From Candidatus Rhodoferax mariagerensis (GTDB taxonomy: Bacteria; Pseudomonadota; Gammaproteobacteria; Burkholderiales; Burkholderiaceae_C): a DNA stretch of 64,000 nt. The stretch is from the NCBI GenBank assembly GCA_016719055.1, contig JADKAW010000011.1:1-64000 (forward strand). Direction: 5' to 3'. Both the position numbers and the translations under genes were made by a program. Positions 35,408 through 42,425 of the stretch are shown one piece after another. Within the stretch, counting starts at the first letter, position 1, and each line of letters begins with the position of its first letter. The notes under the pieces were generated by a model that saw nothing but the letters and a program-made list of their open reading frames with translations, made no database searches and was not told the origin of the DNA.

Positions 35408-35899
35408 TTACTCTAGCAAGCTGCGCAACATCCACGCCGTTTTTTCGTGAACATCAATGCGTTGCGTCAGCACGTCGGCAGTCACTTGGTCTTTGACCGC
35501 ATCGACTAACACAAACAGACGCCGGGCAGTGCGCGCCGTGGCCTCCTGGGCGGCTACCAGGTGGCGCACCATGTCATTGGCCTTGGGTACACCTTCCACC
35601 TCTTGAATGGAGGCTAGCGCCGCATACTGCTTGTAGGTGCCTGGTGCCGGAAAGCCCAGCGCACGGATGCGCTCGGCAATCAGGTCCAACGCAGTCCACT
35701 GCTCGGTGTACTGGTCCATGAACATGGTGTGCAGGCTGTTGAACTGCGGTCCGGTCACATTCCAGTGAAAGTTGTGCGTCATCAGATAAAGCGTGTAGCT
35801 GTCGGCCAGCAGCGCTGACAGGCCTTGCGCGATCTGCTGGCGCTGTTTGCCGCTGATACCAATGTCCATGGTGGCCGGGGCCAATTTTTTCTTGCTCAT
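35408..35899 (-). CDS. dps: Dps family DNA-binding ferritin-like protein
   Basis: The 163-residue protein has the Dps four-helix bundle with the intersubunit ferroxidase ligands in MTHNFHWNVTGPQF and the DQYTEQWTALDLIAERIRALG segment. The N-terminal tail MSKKKLAPATM is lysine-rich, suitable for DNA binding. Dps dodecamers store iron using H2O2 as oxidant and protect DNA. The AGGAGAAAG ribosome site lies before the ATG. It is in a run of leftward stress genes with the ZIP transporter upstream and the NifX-like gene downstream. The gap 35138-35407 contains TGCCA/TTGGCA repeats only. Confidence 0.93.
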   Translation of the reverse strand: MSKKKLAPATMDIGISGKQRQQIAQGLSALLADSYTLYLMTHNFHWNVTGPQFNSLHTMFMDQYTEQWTALDLIAERIRALGFPAPGTYKQYAALASIQEVEGVPKANDMVRHLVAAQEATARTARRLFVLVDAVKDQVTADVLTQRIDVHEKTAWMLRSLLE

Positions 35900-35926
35900 G
35901 CTCTTTCTCCTAGGTTAAAAAAACGT

Positions 35927-36856
35927 TCAGCCCAATGTGGTGTCAAGCACCATCATCAGTGCAAATCCCAACATCAGCCCAAGGGTTGCAGGGGTTTGAT
36001 GGCCATTACGATGCGTTTGCGGGATCACTTCGTGCGACACGACAAACAGCATGGAACCCGCCGCCAGCCCCAAACCCGCCGGGTAGGCCAGTGCCAATCC
36101 GCTGGACAGGCCCACACCCAGCAGCGCACCCAAGGGCTCCAGCAGCCCACTGCCGGCTGCGACCAGCACCGACAAGCCCGGCGCAAACCCGGCAGCCCGC
36201 AGCGCCAGCGCCACCGCCAGACCTTCAGGAATGTCTTGCAGCGCAATCGCCGTGACCAACGGCAAACCGACCTTGAGGTCACCTTGTGAAAAGCTCACAC
36301 CAATGGCCATGCCCTCGGGCAGGTTGTGCAGCGCAATGGCAAACACAAACAGCCAGACCCGCCCGCAGCGCTCGTGCCCCGGGCCGCAGGGGCCAGTTTT
36401 GTCGTGCTCGTGCGGGGTGAATTCATCCAGCCCCAGCATTAACAGCACGCCCAGCGCCATGCCCATCACGACCACCAACGCGCCCAGTGGTTTGCTGCCC
36501 AGTAACTCAGTGGCCGATGCCAGCCCGGGCAGCAACAGAGAAAACGCGCTGGCTGCCAGCATCATCCCCGCCGCACAACCCAACAGGGTGTCTTCGAGCT
36601 TTTGTGGAATACTGCGCAGCGCCAGCGCGGGCAAGGCACCCAGGGCAGTCGCGGCAAAGCCGGCCAATCCGCCCAGAAGGCCATACCGCACGCCAGTAGC
36701 CATGTCCCCCGTCAAGACCAGCCACAAGCTCTGGGTCAACAGCAGCAACACAGACAGTGCACCAACCGTCAGGCTGGCAAACGCCAAGGTGTGTCTTTGG
36801 GCGTGACGGCGTGCGGTGTCAAACCAGGTGGTGTTTGTCAGCGCAAGGGGGCTCAT
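35927..36856 (-). CDS. ZIP family divalent metal transporter
   Basis: The 309-residue inner-membrane protein starts MSPLALTNTTWFDTARR at 36856. It has about eight hydrophobic helices; the first is FASLTVGALSVLLLLTQSLW. The family metal-site motifs are intact: FAIALHNLPEGMAIGVSFSQ in helix IV and AIALQDIPEGLAVALAL in helix V. A hydrophilic loop DEFTPHEHDKTGPCGPGHERC holds further ligands. It probably imports Zn, Fe or Mn. It is divergent from the methyltransferase gene, and its promoter region contains a CCAATTGA dyad. Confidence 0.88.
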   Translation of the reverse strand: MSPLALTNTTWFDTARRHAQRHTLAFASLTVGALSVLLLLTQSLWLVLTGDMATGVRYGLLGGLAGFAATALGALPALALRSIPQKLEDTLLGCAAGMMLAASAFSLLLPGLASATELLGSKPLGALVVVMGMALGVLLMLGLDEFTPHEHDKTGPCGPGHERCGRVWLFVFAIALHNLPEGMAIGVSFSQGDLKVGLPLVTAIALQDIPEGLAVALALRAAGFAPGLSVLVAAGSGLLEPLGALLGVGLSSGLALAYPAGLGLAAGSMLFVVSHEVIPQTHRNGHQTPATLGLMLGFALMMVLDTTLG

Positions 36857-37027
36857 GGGCGACTTTCTGGCGAACAATTTGGCTTGTACGACACTTGGCA
36901 CGCTCTCTGCAATAGGCGAATTGGCATTAAAAATTCCTCTCGGTTAAAGTTGAATGCGATGCACTGAATGTAGGCCGACTTGCAGTTTCTGACCAATTGA
37001 TTGGCTGGATGTCATTCATAGTCAATG

Positions 37028-37053
37028 CCAATTGATCGATATATTTCAATTGG
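37028..37053. promoter_or_regulatory. operator-like dyad CCAATTGA-N10-TCAATTGG
   Basis: A perfect 8+8-bp dyad with a 10-base AT-rich spacer, 44 bases upstream of the methyltransferase start and in the divergent ZIP promoter region. A related CCAATTGATTGG lies at 36993-37004. The binding protein is unknown. Confidence 0.5.
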
Positions 37054-37096
37054 CAGGTACGATGAGCTTTTTCATCTCCTTTCCTCTTATTTTTCT

Positions 37097-37816
37097 ATGT
37101 CGATGTCAATCACCAACACCCCGGCGCTTACCCTGATCGAAGACGAGCTTGAGCTGCTTGCCAGTTTGGTCCCCTTGCCGGGCGCCCAACTGATTGAACT
37201 GGGCTGCGGCGCTGCGCGCTTGTCGGCTGATCTGGTTGGGCGCTTTGCCGCAGCGCATGTCACCGCGCTGGAGGTCGATCAACGCCAAATGGCCAAGAAT
37301 CTGGCTGCGCCAGCCGTGCCCGGGCTGGACTTTGTTGAGGCCGGCGCGCAAGCCATCCCCTTTGCGGCGTCCCGCTTTGACGGCGCGCTGATGCTGAAAT
37401 CCTTGCACCACGTGCCCATCGGGCTGATGGCGCAGGCGCTGTCTGAGGTGGCTCGGGTGCTCAAACCGGGTGGCTGGCTGTATGTGTCCGAACCGGTTTA
37501 CGACGGACCGCTCAACGAAATCATGCGGCTGTTCAACGACGAGGGCGTGGTGCGGGCTGCCGCACAACAGGTGCTAGACACCGCCCTGCAAACCGGGCTT
37601 TGGCAAGCAGCAGGCGAGCGCTACTTTGAGATGCCAGTGCAGTTTGCCGACTTTGCCACGTTTGAGCAGCGCATGATGCGCCCCACCTACGCCGACCACG
37701 CCATCGACGCCACCTTGCATGAGACCATTCGCCAGCGTTTTGAGTCGCACCTGGGGCCGCAGGGGGTGGTGCTGACCCGCCCGATGCATGTGCGCCTGCT
37801 GCGCAAGGCAGCCTGA
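37097..37816 (+). CDS. class I SAM-dependent methyltransferase
   Basis: The 239-residue product starts MSMSITNTPALTLIEDELEL at 37097 (an ATG at 37103 is an alternative). Motif I is LIELGCGAARLSADL, motif II VTALEVDQRQM, and the post-motif block GALMLKSLHHVPIG resembles methyltransferase type 11. The acceptor is unknown. The gene is divergent from the ZIP transporter and converges with oxyR, ten bases apart. Confidence 0.85.
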   Translation: MSMSITNTPALTLIEDELELLASLVPLPGAQLIELGCGAARLSADLVGRFAAAHVTALEVDQRQMAKNLAAPAVPGLDFVEAGAQAIPFAASRFDGALMLKSLHHVPIGLMAQALSEVARVLKPGGWLYVSEPVYDGPLNEIMRLFNDEGVVRAAAQQVLDTALQTGLWQAAGERYFEMPVQFADFATFEQRMMRPTYADHAIDATLHETIRQRFESHLGPQGVVLTRPMHVRLLRKAA

Positions 37817-37826
37817 CAGCACTGCC

Positions 37827-38732
37827 TCAATCGACGGGCAGGTAGGCTGCTTTGTTCATCTGCCTGACGGCAGCCACCAAGGCTTGCACCACCGACTGAT
37901 GCACCGAACTGCGCCGCCAGGCCAGTGCCACACGGCGCAATGGGGGCGGGCTGGTGAAGGGGATTGGCACCACCAGTTCAGAGCGGTACAAGTCCGACAA
38001 GGCGCTTTTGGGCAACACCGAAATACCGTAACCCGAGGCCACCATGGAGCGGATGGTTTCGATCGAATGCCCCTGGCGCATCGATGCATCGTTGTGGCTG
38101 ATCTCCGGGCACGCGTCCAGCACCTGCTCACGAAAGCAGTTGCCGGCTTTGAGCACAAGCACCTGCTCGGTGCCGATTTCTGCGGCGTCGATGTGCGACC
38201 GGCTAGCCCAGGCATGGTCTTTGGGAACCACCACTTCAAACACCTCGTCGTACAGCGCCTGTGTGTCGATGCCAGCGATGTCAAACGGCAAAGCAACAAT
38301 GGCGGCGTCTACCGTGCCGTACTTGAGGTAATCAGCCAACAAGGCCGTCATGCTCTCTTCGATGTAAAGCGTTAGACCGGGAGCGACTTTATGCAATGCC
38401 GGAATCAGATCTGGCAACAGATAAGGCGCAATGGTGTGGATAACGCCCGGGCGAAAAGTACTGGTAAGCGGGTCTTTGCCAGACTGTGCAACCGTTTCAA
38501 TGCGCCCCACTTCTTCCAGGCCCCTGCGCACCTGCTGCACCACCCTTACACCCACTTCGGTCAACGCCACATGGTGTTTGCCACGCTCGATCAGGGTGAC
38601 GGCCAACTCCTCTTCCAGGCGCTGCAAGGCCACGCTGAGAGTGGGTTGGGACACCTGACACTGCTCGGCCGCCCGGCTGAAGCTCAACTGGTCGGCAAAG
38701 GCCACCAGATAACGCAATGCTGTCAATTTCAT
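37827..38732 (-). CDS. oxyR: LysR-type peroxide sensor OxyR
   Basis: The 301-residue regulator has the LysR HTH (MKLTALRYLVAFADQLSFSRAA) and an effector domain with the OxyR redox pair. C199 in KAGNCFREQ and C208 in LDACPE match exactly the numbering of E. coli OxyR Cys199/Cys208, which form a disulfide on H2O2 exposure. It is divergent from the di-haem peroxidase gene with an OxyR-type site between, and the katG promoter carries a second site. It is the likely regulator of this whole peroxide block. Confidence 0.93.
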   Translation of the reverse strand: MKLTALRYLVAFADQLSFSRAAEQCQVSQPTLSVALQRLEEELAVTLIERGKHHVALTEVGVRVVQQVRRGLEEVGRIETVAQSGKDPLTSTFRPGVIHTIAPYLLPDLIPALHKVAPGLTLYIEESMTALLADYLKYGTVDAAIVALPFDIAGIDTQALYDEVFEVVVPKDHAWASRSHIDAAEIGTEQVLVLKAGNCFREQVLDACPEISHNDASMRQGHSIETIRSMVASGYGISVLPKSALSDLYRSELVVPIPFTSPPPLRRVALAWRRSSVHQSVVQALVAAVRQMNKAAYLPVD

Positions 38733-38751
38733 GATTACTCAGAATGAAGGT

Positions 38752-38788
38752 ATAAAAAATTACTATGGGCAATATAGCCAAAATTATC
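38752..38788. promoter_or_regulatory. OxyR-type binding site between oxyR and cytochrome c peroxidase
   Basis: The core CTAT-GGGCAAT-ATAG at 38763-38777 has the exact 7-base spacing of OxyR sites. The flanks ATAAAAAATTA and CCAAAATTAT are partly conserved. It overlaps the expected oxyR promoter, fitting autoregulation. Confidence 0.65.
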
Positions 38789-38920
38789 TTATGAATCATT
38801 GACTTACATCATTAGGCCACACCATTGACATGGTTAAAGTCTGTCCGTGCCCGATATTTTCAGTTCTGTTGATCTAGGTCTAATTTCAGGCACATTTTTT
38901 AAACTTCTAGGATACAACTC

Positions 38921-39913
38921 ATGAAACTTCGCATACTTGCAGCGGCGGTCAGCGCCCTGAGTCTGGCACCCATTTACTCAGCAGCCCAAGAGCTGATACA
39001 GCCTATCAAGCCGCCAATGCAGATCAATCTCGGCATGGTCGAACTGGGCAAAAAACTGTACTTTGACCCACGTCTGTCCAAGTCGGGCTTTATCTCCTGC
39101 AACTCCTGCCACAACCTCTCGATGGGCGGCACTGACAACATTCCCACCTCCATTGGCGACAAATGGCAGCAAGGTCCTATCAATGCGCCCACGGTGCTGA
39201 ACTCCAGCCTGAACGTCGCCCAGTTCTGGGATGGTCGCGCCGCAGACCTGAAGGCACAGGCTGGTGGCCCGATTGCCAACCCGGGTGAGATGGGTTTTAC
39301 CCACACCTTGGCTATCGGTGTGCTGGCCTCGATTCCGGCGTATGTGCGTGAATTCAAGACCGTTTTTGGCACTGACAAGATCGACATTGATCAGGTCACG
39401 CTGGCGATTGCAGAGTTTGAAAAGACCCTGGTAACACCCAATTCCCGTTTTGACCAGTGGCTGCTAGGCAAGAGCGACGCCTTGAGCGCAGATGAACTGG
39501 CCGGTTACAAGCTGTTCAAGGAAAGTGGCTGTGTGGCCTGCCACAACGGTCCTGCGGTGGGTGGTGCATCGTTCCAAAAAATGGGCGTGGTGGCACCCTA
39601 CAAATCAACAGGTGGTGCCGAGGGCCGTAGCGCTGTGACCGGCAAAGAGGTGGACCGCTTCAATTTCAAGGTTCCCACATTGCGCAATGTTGAAATGACC
39701 TATCCGTACTTTCACGACGGCGCGGTCAACACGCTGCCTGAAGCGGTCGACATCATGGGCAAACTGCAGTTGGGCAAGACATTCACCCCGACCGAAAACG
39801 GCAAGGTTGTTGCCTTCTTGAAAACCCTGACGGGTGACCAGCCAAGCTTTGCGTTGCCCATTTTGCCGCCTTCAAGCGACAAGACACCCCGGCCAACACC
39901 GTTTGCCAAATAG
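38921..39913 (+). CDS. di-haem cytochrome c peroxidase
   Basis: The 330-residue periplasmic enzyme reduces H2O2 to water with electrons from c-type cytochromes. It has a signal peptide (LAAAVSALSLAPIYSAAQ) and two haem c sites, CNSCH at 60-64 and CVACH at 204-208. Family blocks are LYFDPRLSKSGFISC, APTVLNSSLNVAQFWDGRA, GEMGFT and KVPTLRNVEMTYPYFHDGAV. It is divergent from oxyR and preceded by an OxyR-type site, so induction by peroxide is likely. A hairpin terminator follows. Confidence 0.95.
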   Translation: MKLRILAAAVSALSLAPIYSAAQELIQPIKPPMQINLGMVELGKKLYFDPRLSKSGFISCNSCHNLSMGGTDNIPTSIGDKWQQGPINAPTVLNSSLNVAQFWDGRAADLKAQAGGPIANPGEMGFTHTLAIGVLASIPAYVREFKTVFGTDKIDIDQVTLAIAEFEKTLVTPNSRFDQWLLGKSDALSADELAGYKLFKESGCVACHNGPAVGGASFQKMGVVAPYKSTGGAEGRSAVTGKEVDRFNFKVPTLRNVEMTYPYFHDGAVNTLPEAVDIMGKLQLGKTFTPTENGKVVAFLKTLTGDQPSFALPILPPSSDKTPRPTPFAK

Positions 39914-39925
39914 GTTCACCACCTT

Positions 39926-39961
39926 GCAGGAAAAGGAGTACATCCAACCACCTTTTCCTGC
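39926..39961 (+). terminator. hairpin after cytochrome c peroxidase
   Basis: GCAGGAAAAGG and CCTTTTCCTGC form a perfect 11-bp stem with a 14-base loop, 13 bases after the stop. A poly-T run is lacking after the stem (CATTTC). Confidence 0.55.
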
Positions 39962-40092
39962 CATTTCAAGGCGGCTCTCCCGCTGCGCATCGGTATTAGC
40001 CACAGGAATGATGCGCTGAAAAGTCTGATCTTTGTTTCCTTGAGCGGCCGGGTGCGACACACTTGCGCCTTTCGCAACTTACGGAGCACATC

Positions 40093-41208
40093 ATGCTGAT
40101 CGGACTACCCAAGGAAATCAAAAACCACGAATACCGCGTCGGCCTGACCCCGGCCAGTGTGCGTGACCTCACCGCCCATGGCCACAAGGTGTTGGTGCAA
40201 ACCGGCGCTGGTGCCTTGATCGGGTTGACCGACGAGCAATACACCGCCGCAGGTGCCACGCTGGCGGCCAATGCTGCCGAAGTGTTTGCCGCCGCCGACA
40301 TGATCGTCAAGGTGAAGGAGCCCCAGCCGGTTGAATGTGCCATGCTGCGCCCCGGCCAGATTTTGTACACCTACCTGCACCTCGCTCCCGATCCGGATCA
40401 GACCGCCGCGCTGGTCAAATCTGGCGCTGTATGTATTGCATATGAGACCATCACCGGGCCCGGTGGGGGCTTGCCGCTACTGGCGCCGATGAGCGAAGTG
40501 GCTGGCCGCATGGCGATTCAAGCCGGTGCGGCCCATCTGGAAAAATCAAAAGGCGGCATGGGCATCCTGCTGGGCGGCGTGCCCGGCGTACCAGCCGCAC
40601 ACGTGGCCATTTTGGGCGCTGGCGTGGTGGGTACACATGCCCTGCAAATGGCTGTTGGCATGGGCGCACGGGTCAGCGTACTCGACAAGAATGTGGACCG
40701 CCTGCGCCAGCTCGACCTGATTTTTGGCAACCGCATCCATACGATTTTTTCGAACGCACAAAGCGTGGACGACGCCGTGCACGATGCCGACCTGGTGGTC
40801 GGCGGCGTGCTGATCCCGGGTGCCGCTGCGCCCAAGCTGGTCAGCCGCGCCATGATCTCGCGCATGAAAAAAGGTGCAGTGGTGGTCGACGTAGCGATTG
40901 ACCAGGGTGGCTGTTTTGAAACCTCGCATGCCACCACACACGCAGAACCCACTTACGTGGTCGACGGTGTGGTGCACTACTGCGTGGCCAACATGCCAGG
41001 CGCCGTGGCACGCACCAGCACCTTTGCCTTGAACAACGCGACCATCGGCCACGCCGTGGCGTTGGCTGACAAGGGCTGGAAGCAAGCACTCAAAGACAAC
41101 GCCCATTTGAAGGCTGGCCTGAACGTCTGCAATGGTCATGTCACCTACGAAGCCGTGGCCAAAGACCTGGGTTATGCCTACGTCAACGCCGACACGCTGC
41201 TGGGCTGA
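40093..41208 (+). CDS. ald: alanine dehydrogenase
   Basis: The 371-residue enzyme interconverts L-alanine and pyruvate with NAD and ammonia. The start MLIGLPKEIKNHEYRVGLTP is diagnostic, with CGGAG upstream. Further blocks are KVKEPQPVECAMLRPGQIL, the substrate loop YETITGPGGGLPLLAPMSEV and EKSKGGMGILLGGVPGV, and the Rossmann motif AILGAGVVGTHALQMAVGMG with an acidic residue (VLDKN) at the end of strand 2 for NAD. The gene stands alone, with a small GC hairpin after the stop. Confidence 0.96.
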   Translation: MLIGLPKEIKNHEYRVGLTPASVRDLTAHGHKVLVQTGAGALIGLTDEQYTAAGATLAANAAEVFAAADMIVKVKEPQPVECAMLRPGQILYTYLHLAPDPDQTAALVKSGAVCIAYETITGPGGGLPLLAPMSEVAGRMAIQAGAAHLEKSKGGMGILLGGVPGVPAAHVAILGAGVVGTHALQMAVGMGARVSVLDKNVDRLRQLDLIFGNRIHTIFSNAQSVDDAVHDADLVVGGVLIPGAAAPKLVSRAMISRMKKGAVVVDVAIDQGGCFETSHATTHAEPTYVVDGVVHYCVANMPGAVARTSTFALNNATIGHAVALADKGWKQALKDNAHLKAGLNVCNGHVTYEAVAKDLGYAYVNADTLLG

Positions 41209-41217
41209 TTGACCGTG

Positions 41218-41235
41218 GCACCGCGACGGCGGTGC
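41218..41235 (+). terminator. short GC hairpin after ald
   Basis: GCACCGC-GACG-GCGGTGC, a 7-bp perfect stem, 9 bases after the stop; no T-tract follows. Confidence 0.3.
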
Positions 41236-41252
41236 TAAAGTGTCAGGCATTC

Positions 41253-42425
41253 ATGCATGCCTTGATTACTGAAATTCGTCGCCGCGCCACGCTGTGGCGA
41301 TCTGAACACGACCAGGTGGCGCATGCCGCGCGCAGCACCAATCTGCAACGCATGGCCAACCTGACGCCTGCGGTGGTGTTCATCAATGCTGTGTTCATTG
41401 TCTGGCTGGGCGCACAACTGCTGATGCAACAAGACACCGAGTTGGTCACGCAGTGGAAGCTGGCGCTGTTTTTAACCCACCTGCTTATGGCCAGCGGTTT
41501 TGGTATCTTGACCTGGAGCGCGCATGCACATCGCCATGCGGTCAAAAGCTGGCTGGGCAGGGGTCTGCCGCTGCTGGCGGCCTGCCTTGGCGAAGTCTTC
41601 GTGATTGGTTTTGTCACTTTTGATCAGTGGGTTTCGCCCAATATCAGCCCTTATTTGCTGGGCTCTATCGCCGTTAGCCTGGCGGTTTATTTGCGCCCGG
41701 TCACGTCGGCCTGGGTTTCTGTCGCAAGTTACTGCCTGTTTTATTACGCCATTGGCCTGACCCAAAACAATGCTGAGCAATTGCTGTCAAACCGCATCCA
41801 TGGGCTGGCTGCTGTAGCGATGGGATGGGCGCTGTCGGTTTTTCTGTGGCGCAAGTTCACCATCATCACCCTACAGAGGGAACAACTTGAAAATGCCAAC
41901 ATAGAGTTGCAGAACAAGCACAAAGAGTTGCAGCGACTGACTCGCCTGGACGGCTTAACCGGTCTGTACAACCGCAATACATTTGTAGAATTGACTCGTC
42001 AGGAACTGGCGCGAGCCCAGCGGCAGGGCTCAAGCACCAGCATTTTGCTGTTGGACCTGGATTTTTTCAAACGCGTCAACGACACCTGGGGCCATCCAGC
42101 CGGTGACGCCGTGTTAAAGAATGTCGCCATCGTAGCCAACAGCACAGTGCGCGCCACCGACCTGGTCGGCCGCCTGGGCGGCGAGGAATTCATTATTTTG
42201 CTGCCCAACACCACACTTGAGGCCGCACGGCGTCTGGCTGAAAAGCTGCGCGCCAATCTGGAGCGCAGCCCTACACTATGGGAAAAAACAAACATCGTCA
42301 GTACCGTCAGCATCGGTGTCGCCAGCACCACAGCCAGCGAAAAGCACGACTTTGACCACTTGTACAGCCACGCCGACACAGCGCTTTACAGCGCCAAAGA
42401 GAAAGGGCGCAATCGGGTGGTGTAA
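41253..42425 (+). CDS. membrane-bound diguanylate cyclase (GGDEF)
   Basis: The 390-residue protein starts MHALITEIRRRATLW (a GTG at 41232 would add seven residues). It has about five or six transmembrane segments in the first 200 residues (AVVFINAVFIVWLGAQLLM, LALFLTHLLMASGFGILTW, LLAACLGEVFVIGFV), a short coiled coil (LENANIELQNKHKELQRLT) and a GGDEF domain. The active site is GGEEF, with an RxxD inhibitory site (RATD) five residues before, so it is probably an active, product-inhibited c-di-GMP synthase. It converges with the PAS-GGDEF-EAL gene, overlapping it by 40 bases. Confidence 0.93.
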   Translation: MHALITEIRRRATLWRSEHDQVAHAARSTNLQRMANLTPAVVFINAVFIVWLGAQLLMQQDTELVTQWKLALFLTHLLMASGFGILTWSAHAHRHAVKSWLGRGLPLLAACLGEVFVIGFVTFDQWVSPNISPYLLGSIAVSLAVYLRPVTSAWVSVASYCLFYYAIGLTQNNAEQLLSNRIHGLAAVAMGWALSVFLWRKFTIITLQREQLENANIELQNKHKELQRLTRLDGLTGLYNRNTFVELTRQELARAQRQGSSTSILLLDLDFFKRVNDTWGHPAGDAVLKNVAIVANSTVRATDLVGRLGGEEFIILLPNTTLEAARRLAEKLRANLERSPTLWEKTNIVSTVSIGVASTTASEKHDFDHLYSHADTALYSAKEKGRNRVV

